Of a stretch of DNA of 38,698 nt, positions 15,221 to 25,600 are shown in pieces. The notes beneath the pieces are model-generated. The model ran no database searches. It had not been told where the DNA came from and was given only the letters and a program-made list of their open reading frames with translations. Numbering within the stretch: the stretch's first letter is position 1; each line of letters begins with the position of its first letter. The stretch is from positions 1-38,698 of the forward strand of contig SUUT01000014.1 of assembly GCA_015062385.1 (NCBI GenBank), in the 5' to 3' direction. The DNA comes from Alphaproteobacteria bacterium. GTDB lineage: Bacteria > Pseudomonadota > Alphaproteobacteria > CAAHEQ01 > UBA3637. The position numbers and the translations under genes are program-made.

Positions 15221-16133
15221 CACACCGAGATTTATTACGGATTTATCTGAATTAACAAACGATTTTGATACTTTTTTTCTGGATATGTACGGCGTATTGT
15301 GGGATGGTTCAAACTTTTATCCCAACGTATTGAATATGCTGAAATATTTAAAAGACAATAAGAAAAAAATTTACATATTGACAAATATGACGGCCTTAAA
15401 ACCTTCTTTTGTTTCTTCGAAAGAAAAAAAAGGGTTAATTCAAGGGGTACATTATGATGATGTGATTACCTCCGGAGATGTTTGTGCCGCTGCGTTAAGA
15501 CAAGGTCTTTTTGAGCAATTGGCACAAAAAGAGGCATATTCTTATTATGTTTTAGGTGGGGCAAATCCGGCATTGTTTGAAGATGTATCTGCACATGAAA
15601 CAAAAAATATTGAAAATGCGGATATTTTATATTTAAGCAGTGTTCAAACAGAAGCACAGGAAGATAATTTTGACCATTTTTTACCTGTTTTAAATCGGGC
15701 ATTAGAACGGAATTTACCGGCAGTTTGTGCAAATCCGGATCGTTTTTTTATGCGGGGAGGCAAGATGTTGCCGGCACAAGGGGCAGTTGGAAAATGGTAT
15801 GAAGAACATGGCGGACACGTTGTTTATTTTGGCAAGCCAAATTCGGTTGCTTTTGAGTTTGCTTTACAACAAACGCAATCTGACCCCGCACGAACCGTTA
15901 TGGTTGGAGATATGTTGGAAACGGATATTTTAGGGGGGCATTCTGCCGGATTAAAAACGGTTTTAATTACGCAAACAGGTATTACGGGGTATTTATTACA
16001 ACAGGGGCAAACATTAACCGATATTTATCAACGTCAACATGTTGTACCTGATTATGTTAAAAATAAATTTGGGGAAAATATTTTATTAGAAAGATTCTTT
16101 TTAATGAAAGGAGTTAATCAATATGGCATTTAG
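15207..16133 (+). CDS. HAD superfamily class IIA phosphatase (NagD-like, TIGR01459 type)
   Basis: The 308-residue protein has [11 protein letters not shown] (motif I), ILTNMT (motif II), a Lys in YFGKPN (motif III) and [13 protein letters not shown] (motif IV), in class-IIA order with the cap between motifs II and III. Such enzymes dephosphorylate small phosphorylated metabolites. The alphaproteobacterial type has no fixed substrate. It sits between ppa and a HIT hydrolase, overlapping both, so it may clean up side products of nucleotide metabolism; this is inference. Confidence 0.88.
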   Translation: MKQNNTPRFITDLSELTNDFDTFFLDMYGVLWDGSNFYPNVLNMLKYLKDNKKKIYILTNMTALKPSFVSSKEKKGLIQGVHYDDVITSGDVCAAALRQGLFEQLAQKEAYSYYVLGGANPALFEDVSAHETKNIENADILYLSSVQTEAQEDNFDHFLPVLNRALERNLPAVCANPDRFFMRGGKMLPAQGAVGKWYEEHGGHVVYFGKPNSVAFEFALQQTQSDPARTVMVGDMLETDILGGHSAGLKTVLITQTGITGYLLQQGQTLTDIYQRQHVVPDYVKNKFGENILLERFFLMKGVNQYGI

Positions 16134-16533
16134 TTTACATCCCTCTTTGGAAAAAAAAGATTTTATATGTGATTTGCCTTTTTGTCGGGTATTATTTGAG
16201 GATAATGCTTTGTGTCCATGGATTTTTTTGGTTCCACGTAAAGAAAATGTTCGTAATATGTTAGATTTAACAACGGATGAACGGATAGCTTTGATGAAAG
16301 AAATGGAAATAGCAGAACAGCTTATGACGAAGTTATTTCATCCGACTCAAACAAATGTAGCAATGATTGGTAATTTAACACCACAATTACATGTACATGT
16401 GATTTGTCGATATGAAACAGATCCGTATTGGCCGGGTACAGTTTGGAATCAGCCGGCAAAAAAATATCCGGAAGCGGCTAAACAGGAAGTGATTAATAAA
16501 ATCAGAAAGGAGTTTGAAGCATGTCAAAAGTAG
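16123..16533 (+). CDS. HIT-family hydrolase
   Basis: The 136-residue protein contains the histidine triad QLHVHVICR near residue 89. The family cleaves nucleotide phosphoanhydrides or phosphoramidates such as Ap4A or AMP-NH2. The third triad His pairs with a normal spacing, while the last position is Cys, as in the variant HxHxhxC seen in several bacterial HIT proteins. It has one Trp-rich C-terminal segment (YWPGTVWNQP). It overlaps the HAD gene by 11 bases and kdsB by 13. Confidence 0.85.
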   Translation: MAFSLHPSLEKKDFICDLPFCRVLFEDNALCPWIFLVPRKENVRNMLDLTTDERIALMKEMEIAEQLMTKLFHPTQTNVAMIGNLTPQLHVHVICRYETDPYWPGTVWNQPAKKYPEAAKQEVINKIRKEFEACQK

Positions 16534-17294
16534 CAGTCCTTATTCCGACAAGATTAAAATCAACTCGATTGCCCAATAAGCCATTGGCAATAATTAATGG
16601 TAAACCGCTTATTCAACATGTTTATGAGCATGCTTTAAAAGTGCATCCGGCAGAAGATGTTTATATTGCTGCCGGCGATCAGGAAATTGTAGATATTGCT
16701 CAATCGTTTGGAGCAAAATGTATTTTAACGGATCCGTCTTTACCTTCCGGTACGGATAGAATTGCCGCAGCTTTGAAAGAAATTGATCCAACCGGTACAA
16801 AATATGATATTGCAATCAGTTTTCAAGGAGATGGTATTAACGTTGATCCAAAATTAAATTTGGAATTGGTTGATATTATGGAAAAAACAGGGGCAGATAT
16901 TGTTACTGTCGGAATGAAAATTACGGATGAGGCTGATATTCAGGATCCATCACATGTTAAAATTGCAATGGGTTTAAAAGAGGGCGAAAATTTTGGCAGA
17001 GCTCTTTATTTTTCTCGTTCAGCTGTTCCGTTTAACAGAGATAATGTGGATGCTTATAATTTTGCATATTGGCATATTGGTATTTATGTATATCGAGCAA
17101 AAGCTTTACAAGAAATTATTTCTTATCCTGTCGGTGTTTTGGAAAATATTGAAAAATTGGAACAATTGCGGGCATTGGAAAATGGTATGAGTATTTATGC
17201 TTTGGTGGTTCCTTCTGTAAAGTTAATTGAAGATGCTCCAGCAGATATTAATACACCGGAAGAATTGGCAGAAGCTCAAAAGTTTTTATTTTAA
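16521..17294 (+). CDS. kdsB: 3-deoxy-manno-octulosonate cytidylyltransferase
   Basis: The 257-residue enzyme activates Kdo with CTP to CMP-Kdo for the LPS inner core. Family signatures are IPTRLKSTRLPNKPL (nucleotide-binding start), GDQEI, SGTDRI, FQGDG and YWHIGIYVYR. The normal LPS version has IPARxxSxRLPxKPL, and here a Thr replaces the Ala. The gene closes the ppa operon before a terminator. It shows that the host makes Kdo-containing LPS. Confidence 0.93.
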   Translation: MSKVAVLIPTRLKSTRLPNKPLAIINGKPLIQHVYEHALKVHPAEDVYIAAGDQEIVDIAQSFGAKCILTDPSLPSGTDRIAAALKEIDPTGTKYDIAISFQGDGINVDPKLNLELVDIMEKTGADIVTVGMKITDEADIQDPSHVKIAMGLKEGENFGRALYFSRSAVPFNRDNVDAYNFAYWHIGIYVYRAKALQEIISYPVGVLENIEKLEQLRALENGMSIYALVVPSVKLIEDAPADINTPEELAEAQKFLF

Positions 17295-17313
17295 ACTTTT
17301 TTTAATCTTTAAC

Positions 17314-17346
17314 CACCTGATACTTTATTGTATCGGGTGTGTTTTA
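17314..17346 (+). terminator. Terminator of the ppa-kdsB operon
   Basis: CACCTGATAC (17314-17323) and GTATCGGGTG (17330-17339) form a 10-bp stem with one G-T pair, followed by a TGTTTTATT tract. Confidence 0.8.
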
Positions 17347-17407
17347 TTGTATTATCAAAATTAAAGGTTTTATATATTTTTGAAACAACAAGAATTATAT
17401 GAAAAAC

Positions 17408-17436
17408 TTGACATTTTTATTTTTTTTATATACAAT
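17408..17436 (+). promoter_or_regulatory. Strong promoter of the squalene-synthase-like gene
   Basis: TTGACA (17408-17413) and TACAAT (17431-17436) are separated by 17 bases, 54 bases before the start codon. Confidence 0.75.
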
Positions 17437-17490
17437 ACATGTTTGCTCGTGTATTAAAACCAATGTCGAAAACTTATTTTAAGATTAAAA

Positions 17491-18471
17491 ATGAAAAAAA
17501 ATAATAGAATTATCTATGGGGATCGTTCACAAAAAGATATTCCTGTTCAAGTGTATTTAAGTTTTGATTTTCCTCCGTGGATTGGTAATCAATATTATGA
17601 AAATATTTTTACCAAGCGTTTTCGCCCATTTTTAAATTCAAAATTTTTGAGTAAAAAAATAAAAAATGTGCTGAAAGATATTACGGTTATATATGCTTTT
17701 GCACGTACATTGGATAATCTTGTTGATGATTCCGATTGCCTTCTTGTTAAATATAATGCTCTCTATCAGGCTAAACGGATTTTAAATTTTGTATATGATG
17801 AAACATCGGATTTAAAACCATATAAAATGGCTCTTGATTTAAAAAATGTTATCCAAAAATATCAAATAGAAAAAAAAGATATGCTTAATTTGGTACAAGG
17901 GATATCTCAAGATGTGGAAGGGTTTAAAAAAGCACCTTCTTTTTGTGAACTAAATGCTTATATTTATAATGTCTCTATCGTATCCGGACTTATTTTAGAT
18001 TGTTTTTTTCAAGGCAAAAAAGACCCTGCCGCAACCGCTTTTATTATTGACTTATATCGAAGTGCTCAATACTATAATATTATAACAAACATAAAGGATG
18101 ATGCTAAACAAGGACGTATTTACATTCCAAAAGAAGTTTTAGAAAAACATGGGTTAAAAAATATCACCCCCCAAAATATACTCCAATATGATCTGCGTCC
18201 CGTCATTCAAACAATGGTTCATATTGCAGACAGATATAATCAACTTTCAATGAAACGCTTAAAAAAACAGAAAAATTACCGTATGCAATTTACTTATTGG
18301 TTTATTAACAAGATAAATGATGAATATAAAAATAAAATCATTGAAAACGGATATAATATTGTAGATGAAACACAATTATTATCTTTTCAACACAGAATAA
18401 TCCCAATGATAAAAGCTGGTTTTAGTTATGGATGGCATCAAAGACAAATTTTTCGCACGGTAGAACGTTAA
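17491..18471 (+). CDS. Squalene/phytoene synthase-like protein with an altered second Asp motif
   Basis: The 326-residue protein has the all-helical prenyl-condensing fold: YAFARTLDNLVDD (68-80) keeps motif 1 as DxxxD, YIYNVSIVSG (157-166) is the conserved flap segment, and GRIYIP (208-213) follows motif 2. Active HpnC/HpnD and CrtB enzymes have DxxxD before GRxYxP. Here it is N200-I-K-D-D204, so the first Asp is Asn and magnesium-diphosphate binding should be weakened. No other hopanoid or carotenoid gene is nearby. It may make an unusual isoprenoid, or be a non-catalytic relative like the assembly factor NDUFAF6. The strong promoter argues for use. Confidence 0.8.
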   Translation: MKKNNRIIYGDRSQKDIPVQVYLSFDFPPWIGNQYYENIFTKRFRPFLNSKFLSKKIKNVLKDITVIYAFARTLDNLVDDSDCLLVKYNALYQAKRILNFVYDETSDLKPYKMALDLKNVIQKYQIEKKDMLNLVQGISQDVEGFKKAPSFCELNAYIYNVSIVSGLILDCFFQGKKDPAATAFIIDLYRSAQYYNIITNIKDDAKQGRIYIPKEVLEKHGLKNITPQNILQYDLRPVIQTMVHIADRYNQLSMKRLKKQKNYRMQFTYWFINKINDEYKNKIIENGYNIVDETQLLSFQHRIIPMIKAGFSYGWHQRQIFRTVER

Positions 18472-18647
18472 TTTTTTACTTGCTTTTTTTAAATAAGGTA
18501 TTTGTTGCATTTTCCAAGATTTGTTCCTATGTTAAAAAAGTTTTCTTGTACACATAGTAGAAAACACAAGCACTATTTTTATTTTGTGTAAAATGTTTTA
18601 AAGTACTTAAATTCACACAAACCGATCATACAAAGTAGAAAAACAAA

Positions 18648-19160
18648 ATGAAAACCGTTTATGTCAATGATAAAATGCAACAAAATTATAGTTATGAATT
18701 GGTTGCTCCGATTGGAAAGCAATTTGATATTTCTTTTAAACCGGCATTTACACCTCCTGAAATGTTAGCACTCGGTATTTTTGAAGGACATTATCTTAAT
18801 GATTGTCAGAATGAATTTCCAACAGAATGGTTTACTTATGGAAAATTATCTCCTAAACATCCTGATGTTCAACAAAATTGTTTTAAAATTAAATCTCGTT
18901 TGAGCTTAGTTGAATGGCGAAAAAGGGGGTGGATAATTGGACCGGATCCACGGGGTTGGTTTCAATGGTATTGTCGTTATTATATGGGTAGAAGAATACC
19001 GGAGATAGATAAAGTACAAATCGGTCGATGGAAAGCTTTTAAGCGACACAAAATTCAATTATATAAAAATTGCCCGTTATCGAAATTAAATTGCCGTCCT
19101 AAACAAAGGCAGGCACTTTTGCAATGGAGTTATAATCCGTTTGTTGATGAAAATATTTGA
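18648..19160 (+). CDS. Conserved Trp-rich protein of unknown function
   Basis: The 170-residue soluble protein has no signal peptide. Its core is RKRGWIIGPDPRGWFQWYCR, followed by YYMGRR, a segment QIGRWKAFKRHKIQ, two Cys (NCPLS and LNCRP) and QRQALLQWSYNP. I recall this Trp/Arg pattern from a family conserved across proteobacteria and in some eukaryotes, with no known biochemical role. The many invariant aromatic and basic residues suggest an enzyme or nucleic-acid contact. The ribosome-binding site is weak. It stands alone between the prenyl-synthase-like gene and ffh. Confidence 0.78.
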   Translation: MKTVYVNDKMQQNYSYELVAPIGKQFDISFKPAFTPPEMLALGIFEGHYLNDCQNEFPTEWFTYGKLSPKHPDVQQNCFKIKSRLSLVEWRKRGWIIGPDPRGWFQWYCRYYMGRRIPEIDKVQIGRWKAFKRHKIQLYKNCPLSKLNCRPKQRQALLQWSYNPFVDENI

Positions 19161-19217
19161 CTTTTCCGGAAATATTTGTATAAATAAATTATTAAAATTC
19201 AAGAAAAGGAAGAAAAA

Positions 19218-20645
19218 ATGTTTACAGGATTGTCAGATAGATTAAACGGTGTTTTTGATAAATTAACTCGTCGTGGTATTTTAACGGAAAGTGCCGTTGA
19301 TGAAACAATGCGTGAAATTAAAATTGCTTTGCTGGAAGCAGACGTTGCTTTACCGGTTGTTAAAAAATTTATTGCCAATGTGAAAGAAAAAGCCATTGGA
19401 GAACAAGTTATAAAATCTGTTTCGCCGGCGCAAATGGTTGTAAAAATTGTCCATGACGAGTTAGTTTCTTTGTTGGGAACATCTCAACCATTAAAATTGA
19501 TTCCTCAAAAGCAAAATGTTATTTTGATGGTGGGTTTGCAAGGTTCCGGAAAAACAACGTCTTCCGCGAAATTGGCGAAACGATTACAAAAAGACGGAAA
19601 GAAGGTTTTATTGGCTTCTTTGGATACATATCGTCCGGCGGCACAAGAGCAGCTGGCTGAATTGGGTCTGCAACATCAATTGTCTGTCTTGCCGATTGTT
19701 GCCGGCCAACAACCACTGGATATCGCAAAACGGGCACTAGAAACCGCTCGTCAGGAAATGGTTGATGTTTTAATTTTAGATACTGCTGGTCGATTACATA
19801 TTGATACCGAGATGATGGATGAAGTTATTGCCATTCGCAATAAAACACAACCGGTAGAAACATTGTTAGTTGTGGATGCATTAATCGGTCAAGATGCTGT
19901 TAATGTGGCAAAGCAATTTAATCAAAAAATCGGAATTACCGGAACAATTTTAACACGAATTGATGGGGATTCCAGAGGTGGTGCCGCATTATCCATGCGT
20001 TCCGTAACCGGCATGCCTATTCAATTTTTAGGTGTTGGTGAAAAAGCCGATGCTTTGGAAGTTTTTGATGCCAAAAGGATAGCAGATCGCATTTTGGGAA
20101 TGGGTGATGTTGTCGGATTGGTTGAAACGGCTATGGAAAAAATCAATCAGGATGAAGCTCGCAAAACAGCCGAACGCATGATGAGTGGTCAGTTTGATTT
20201 AAATGATATGTTGGCACAAATGAGACAGATTAATAATATGGGAGATATTAAAGGTATTATGAAAATGATTCCCGGTTTATCTAAAATGCAAAAACAAATC
20301 GAGAGTGCCAATATTGACAATAAAGTAATTAAACGCCAAGAAGCCATTATTTTATCAATGACTCCGTATGAAAGAAAGCATCCCGATATTTTAAAAGCAG
20401 CTCGGAAACAACGAATTGCAGCCGGTGCAGGGGTACAAGTCAGTGATGTGAATCGTTTGTTAAAACAGTATGAACAAATGGCAACCGTTATGAAACAATT
20501 GAAAAAAATGGGGCCGTTGGGAATGATGGGACTGATGAAAAAAATGAATGGTCTTATGGGGGGTAATGGTATGCCCCAAATGGGAATGCCTGAAAATTTA
20601 ACCGGTAATGGATTGTTTGGTGGTAAATTTAATCCATTTAAATAA
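19218..20645 (+). CDS. ffh: Signal recognition particle protein Ffh
   Basis: The 475-residue SRP GTPase brings nascent membrane proteins to FtsY and the translocon, with 4.5S RNA. Domains in order: N helical bundle (1-85), G domain with P-loop GLQGSGKTT (about 107-115), DTYRPAAQEQL, DTAGRLHID and TRIDGDSRGG, and a Met-rich M domain (about 300-460) ending NPFK. Length is slightly above the usual 450 because of the Gly/Met-rich tail. AAGGAAG precedes the ATG. A terminator follows. Confidence 0.96.
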   Translation: MFTGLSDRLNGVFDKLTRRGILTESAVDETMREIKIALLEADVALPVVKKFIANVKEKAIGEQVIKSVSPAQMVVKIVHDELVSLLGTSQPLKLIPQKQNVILMVGLQGSGKTTSSAKLAKRLQKDGKKVLLASLDTYRPAAQEQLAELGLQHQLSVLPIVAGQQPLDIAKRALETARQEMVDVLILDTAGRLHIDTEMMDEVIAIRNKTQPVETLLVVDALIGQDAVNVAKQFNQKIGITGTILTRIDGDSRGGAALSMRSVTGMPIQFLGVGEKADALEVFDAKRIADRILGMGDVVGLVETAMEKINQDEARKTAERMMSGQFDLNDMLAQMRQINNMGDIKGIMKMIPGLSKMQKQIESANIDNKVIKRQEAIILSMTPYERKHPDILKAARKQRIAAGAGVQVSDVNRLLKQYEQMATVMKQLKKMGPLGMMGLMKKMNGLMGGNGMPQMGMPENLTGNGLFGGKFNPFK

Positions 20646-20668
20646 AAAGCAGTTAAAAAAGAAGAAAA

Positions 20669-20717
20669 ATCTTGCGGTTTTAAGTGATATCTTGTACACT
20701 ATCCGCAAGATATTTTT
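20669..20717 (+). terminator. Terminator of ffh
   Basis: ATCTTGCGG (20669-20677) and CCGCAAGAT (20703-20711) pair perfectly, with an inner AGTG/CACT extension and a following ATTTTTAT tract. Confidence 0.7.
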
Positions 20718-20738
20718 ATCAAAATAAAGGAATATATT

Positions 20739-21983
20739 ATGTTTTCAAAAACCGAACGAATGCTGGCATTCCGATATTTAAAATCACGAAAAAGAACCGG
20801 ATTTGTTTCCGTTATTGCCGGTTTTTCCTTTTTAGGCATTATGCTAGGTGTTGCAACACTGATTATTGTGATGAGTGTTATGAATGGTTTTAGGGAAGAA
20901 CTGATGAACCGTGTCTTGGGCATTAACGGACAATTAGGTGTTTATCCGGCGTGGGGTTCAACATTGGATGCTGTTCAGGATAAAGTAGATAAAATGCAAA
21001 AAATTGATGGGGTTGTTCAAGCGATCCCGGTTGTTGACGGACAGGTAATGGTCTCTTCAAAGGAAACATCTGCCGGTGTCATGGTGCGAGGCATGACAGC
21101 AGAAGATTTTGCCAAACGTCCTTTGCTGGGGGGGCAGTATAAAGGTTGGGAGTTATCGGAGTTTACGGATGGACAGGTTATTTTAGGGTATAGATTGGCT
21201 CGTAAATTAGCTGTGCGTTCCGGTGATGATATTACGCTTGTTTCGCCAAAGGGAAATGTGACTGCTTTTGGTACGTTACCTAAAATGAAGGCTTATACGG
21301 TAATTGGAACATTCAATAGTGGAATGAGTGAGTATGATAGTAATTTTATCTTTATGCCGTTAACGGAAGCACAAAAGTTTTTTATGATGAAAGATAAAGT
21401 GTCTCATTTGGAAGTCTTTACGCAAAAAGATGCTGATATGAAAAAGATTGTTGATGAGGCTTTTGTTGCTATGGGGGATACGGCACAAATCCATGATTGG
21501 AGATATACAAACAAAGCATTTTTTAATGCGATTGAAGTTGAACGAAACGTTATGTTTTTAATTTTAACATTAATTATTGTTGTTGCGGCATTTAATATGA
21601 TTTCCGGATTGATTATGTTGGTTAAAGATAAGGCAAAAGATATTGCGGTTTTACGAACAATGGGAATGAGCCGGGGAGCGGTTCAACGTATTTTTTTAAT
21701 GTCCGGATTGACGGTTGGTGTTGTCGGGACACTTGCCGGTTTTGTTTTGGGATTGGCTTTCTGTTATAATATCGATTCGATTAAGAATGCTTTGGAAAAC
21801 TTATCGGGAAAAGAATTATTTTCTGCCGAAATTTATTTTTTATCAAAATTACCGGCAAAAGTTGATATGACGGAAGTCGGTGTTGTTGTTTGTATGAGTT
21901 TGGTGTTGGCATTGTTATCCACTATATATCCCTCATATAAGGCAAGTAAAACAGATCCGGTGGAGGCGTTGAGATATGAATAA
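20739..21983 (+). CDS. Lipoprotein-releasing ABC transporter permease (LolC/LolE family)
   Basis: The 414-residue inner-membrane protein has an N-terminal helix (FVSVIAGFSFLGIMLGVATLIIVM), a periplasmic MacB-like domain (about 50-255), and three C-terminal FtsX-type helices, ending with TIYPSYKASKTDPVEALRYE. With LolD it lifts mature lipoproteins from the inner membrane and hands them to LolA. A single permease next to lolD is usual for alphaproteobacteria and may serve as homodimer. It overlaps lolD by 8 bases. Confidence 0.92.
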   Translation: MFSKTERMLAFRYLKSRKRTGFVSVIAGFSFLGIMLGVATLIIVMSVMNGFREELMNRVLGINGQLGVYPAWGSTLDAVQDKVDKMQKIDGVVQAIPVVDGQVMVSSKETSAGVMVRGMTAEDFAKRPLLGGQYKGWELSEFTDGQVILGYRLARKLAVRSGDDITLVSPKGNVTAFGTLPKMKAYTVIGTFNSGMSEYDSNFIFMPLTEAQKFFMMKDKVSHLEVFTQKDADMKKIVDEAFVAMGDTAQIHDWRYTNKAFFNAIEVERNVMFLILTLIIVVAAFNMISGLIMLVKDKAKDIAVLRTMGMSRGAVQRIFLMSGLTVGVVGTLAGFVLGLAFCYNIDSIKNALENLSGKELFSAEIYFLSKLPAKVDMTEVGVVVCMSLVLALLSTIYPSYKASKTDPVEALRYE

Positions 21984-22680
21984 AAAAATATGTATGGAAT
22001 TAAAAAATATCCGCCGAAGTTATGGTAAAAAAGAAAATGTTTTAGATGTTTTGACAGATGTTAATCTGACATTACATGCCGGAGAAATTGTTGCTTTGGT
22101 TGGACCATCCGGTTCGGGAAAATCTACATTGTTGCATATTGCCGGATTGTTGGATACGCCGTCTGCCGGTCATATTATTGTGAATGGAACGGATGTTTCT
22201 CGTGCGACTGATAAGCAACGTACGCTTATTCGGCGAAAAGCAATTGGTTTCGTGTATCAGTCACATTTATTATTGCCGGATTTTAATGCTTTGGAAAATG
22301 TGATGTTGCCACAGCTAATTGCCGGTGCTTCTGTAAAAGAAGCCAAAGATCATGCGATGTTATTGTTGGAGCAGGTTGGTTTGAAAGAGCGTTTACTTCA
22401 TCGTTCCGGAGAATTATCCGGCGGAGAACAACAGCGTGTGGCAATTGCACGGGCGTTGGCGAATCGGCCTTTGCTTTTATTGGCAGATGAACCAACGGGA
22501 AATTTGGATCCCAAAACATCTGAAACGGTTTTTGCGGGGTTGTTAAATATTGTGCGGCAAACAGGATTAAGTGCACTTATTGCAACGCACAATCCCGATT
22601 TGGCACGACAAATGGACCGACGGGTAACAGTTCAAAACGGTATATTGGTTGAATTAAATGATAAAAAAGAGGGTGTCTGA
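21976..22680 (+). CDS. lolD: Lipoprotein-releasing ABC transporter ATPase LolD
   Basis: The 234-residue ABC ATPase has Walker A GPSGSGKST, the Q-loop in VYQSHLLLPDF, signature LSGGEQQRVAIARAL, Walker B LLLADEPTGNLD and switch His in ATHNPDLA. It powers lipoprotein release with the LolC/E-type permease just upstream. Its stop TGA shares one base with the dnaE ATG (TGATG), so translation is coupled. Confidence 0.94.
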   Translation: MNKKICMELKNIRRSYGKKENVLDVLTDVNLTLHAGEIVALVGPSGSGKSTLLHIAGLLDTPSAGHIIVNGTDVSRATDKQRTLIRRKAIGFVYQSHLLLPDFNALENVMLPQLIAGASVKEAKDHAMLLLEQVGLKERLLHRSGELSGGEQQRVAIARALANRPLLLLADEPTGNLDPKTSETVFAGLLNIVRQTGLSALIATHNPDLARQMDRRVTVQNGILVELNDKKEGV

Positions 22681-25600
22681 TGGCTATTGAACCGGAATTT
22701 ATTCATTTGCGTGTACATAGTGCCTATTCCATTTTGGAAGGAGCAATTAAAATTAAAGCATTGGCAAAAGCAACCGCTGCTGCAAAAATTCCGGCGGTGG
22801 CAGTGACGGATACGAATAATATTTTCGGAGCGATGGATTTTGGTGCCGAATGTGCCAAAGTCGGCGTGCAACCCATTTTGGGCTGTCAAGTATCCGTTCG
22901 GGCGCCTGAACGTGAAAAAAATATGTTTCGGGAAGAAAAGGTGGAATACGACAAAATGGTTCTGTTGGTTCAAAATGAACAGGGCTATCAAAATTTATTA
23001 TTGCATTTTCGTTCTTTTTACATGGGAGAAGGGCGGGAGACAACACCTCATTTAACGTTTGAAGAATTGTTATCTCACACAGAAGGTTTGATTTTATTAA
23101 CCGGTGGGGCAGAGGGGTTGTTAGGTCGACCGATTCTTGCAGGACATCCTGAATTTGCCGAAGAATTATTGTTAAAAATGCAACAGGCATTTCCAAATCG
23201 TTTATATATGGAATTACAGCGTCATGGATTGGAAGAAGAACAAAAAACAGAGCCGTATTTTTTGGATTGGGCATATAAGTATAATATTCCGCTTGTTGCA
23301 ACAAATGATGCTTATTTTTTAACACCGGATATGTATGAAGCTCATGATGCACTTTTATGTATTGCAAATAAAACATACATAGATGAAACAAATCGTCGGC
23401 GTGTGACACCGGAGCATTATTTAAAAACACCGGAGGAAATGAAAGCCCTTTTTTCAGACTTGCCGGAAGCGATTCAAAATACCGTTCAAATTGCAAAACG
23501 ATCTTTCTTTTTGGCGGGAAAGAAAAAACCAGCATTTCCTAATTATGATTGTCAGGGAAAAACAGAAGATGAAGCTTTGAGGGAAATGGCGGAAAAAGGG
23601 TTTGAGATGCGTATGCAAGGGCGTAGTGAGGAAGACCGTAAACGCTACCATGAACGTTTGGAATATGAGTTAAGTGTCATTAAAAAAATGGGTTTCCCAG
23701 GGTATTTTTTAATTGTTGCTGATTTTATTCAATGGTCAAAAGCAAATGGGGTTGCTGTTGGTCCGGGACGTGGTTCCGGTGCTGGTTCTGTTGTGGCGTG
23801 GTGTTTGACAATTACTAATATTGATCCGTTAAGATTTAATTTGCTGTTTGAACGTTTTCTTAATCCGGAACGTGTGTCTATGCCGGATTTTGACGTTGAT
23901 TTCTGCCAAGAGAACAGATATAAAACTATAGAATACGTTAAACGCAATTACGGTGCGGATCATGTTGCTCAAATTTTAGCTTTGGGACAATTACAGGCTA
24001 AAGCCGTTATTCGGGATGTTGGACGTGTTTTACAATTACCGTATCCTGTTGTAGATAGATTATCTAAATTAGTACCAAATGAATTGGGTATTACTTTACA
24101 GGAAGCCATAGATAAAGAACCCGAACTCCAAAAAGAAGCTGATAATGATGAAACAATTGCTCGTTTATTGGAAATTGCTTTAAAACTGGAGGGATTGTAT
24201 CGCAATATCTCCATGCATGCCGCTGGGGTGGTTATCGGAAACAAACCATTGGAACAAATTGTTCCTATTTATAAAGATCCATCATCTGAAATGCCGATTA
24301 CACAATATGATAAGCATTTTGTGGAAGATGCCAGCTTAATTAAGTTTGACTTTTTGGGATTAAAAACATTAACAACGATTGAAAAAACGATGGAATTAAT
24401 AAAATTCCAAGGCGGACAAGCATTTGATGTTAATGATTTGCCATTAGAAGACGAAAAAACATATGAGTTGTTAAAATCGGGAAATACAACAGGCGTGTTC
24501 CAGTTGGAAAGTACTGGTATGAAGAAGATTTTGCATGATTTACAACCGGACAAAATCGAAGATATTGTTGCGCTTGTTTCTTTATACAGACCAGGTCCGA
24601 TGGATAGTATTCCGGATTATATTGCTTGTAAGCGAGGAGAAAAAGAACCGGATTATATGCATCCGCTGATAGAGGATATTTTAAAAGAAACCTATGGTAT
24701 TATGATTTATCAAGAACAAGTTATGCAAATTTCACAAGCAATGGCCGGATACTCTTTGGGTGGAGCTGATTTACTTCGTCGTGCTATGGGTAAAAAAATT
24801 GTTGAAGAAATGGATAGACAGCGGTCTATCTTTATTGAGGGAGCCATTAAAAATAATGTAGAAAAAGCTGTCGCAGAAAAGGTTTTTGATAAGATGTATA
24901 AATTTGCTTCATACGGATTTAATAAATCCCATGCAGCAGCTTATGCATATATCGCCTATCAGACTGCTTATTTAAAAGCACATTATCCAGTTGAATTTAT
25001 GGCGGCAACTATGACTCTGGATAAAACCAACACAGATAAATTGGCTTTTTTCAAAAGTGATTTAAAGCAAATGGGATATGAAATTTTACCACCGGACATT
25101 AATAAATCCGAAGTTAATTTCAGTGTGGAAAATGGAGCTGTCAGATATGCCTTGTCGGCAGTTAAAAATGTCGGAGAAGCCGGAATGATGCAAATTGTGG
25201 CAGAGCGTCAGGCAAATGGGCCATATAAATCTTTGCAGGATTTTTTCTCTCGGGTGGATGTATCGGCTTTAAACCGGCGATATGTAGAAAATTTGGCAAA
25301 ATCCGGAGCATTTGACAGTATTGAGAAAAACCGGGCTAAAATTTTTGAAAATATTGAAAATTTATTAGCTTATGCAACAAATGAAACACAAGGAAGAAAA
25401 AGTGCTCAAATTAGTTTATTTGGATCCGCTGATAAAGCTGCTAACAGTTTAAAATTGAAGGATGTACCGGATTGGCCACATATGGAAAAATTAGAAAAAG
25501 AAGCCGAAGCAATTGGGTTCTACTTATCTGCACATCCTCTTGATGCATTTGATTCGGTTTTTGAACGTTTACGGGTAGTGGGTAGTGCTGACATTAAAGG

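Noticed and set aside
22753-24553. Long minus-strand ORFs opposite dnaE
   Set aside because: Antisense shadows of dnaE, whose protein motifs are unambiguous.
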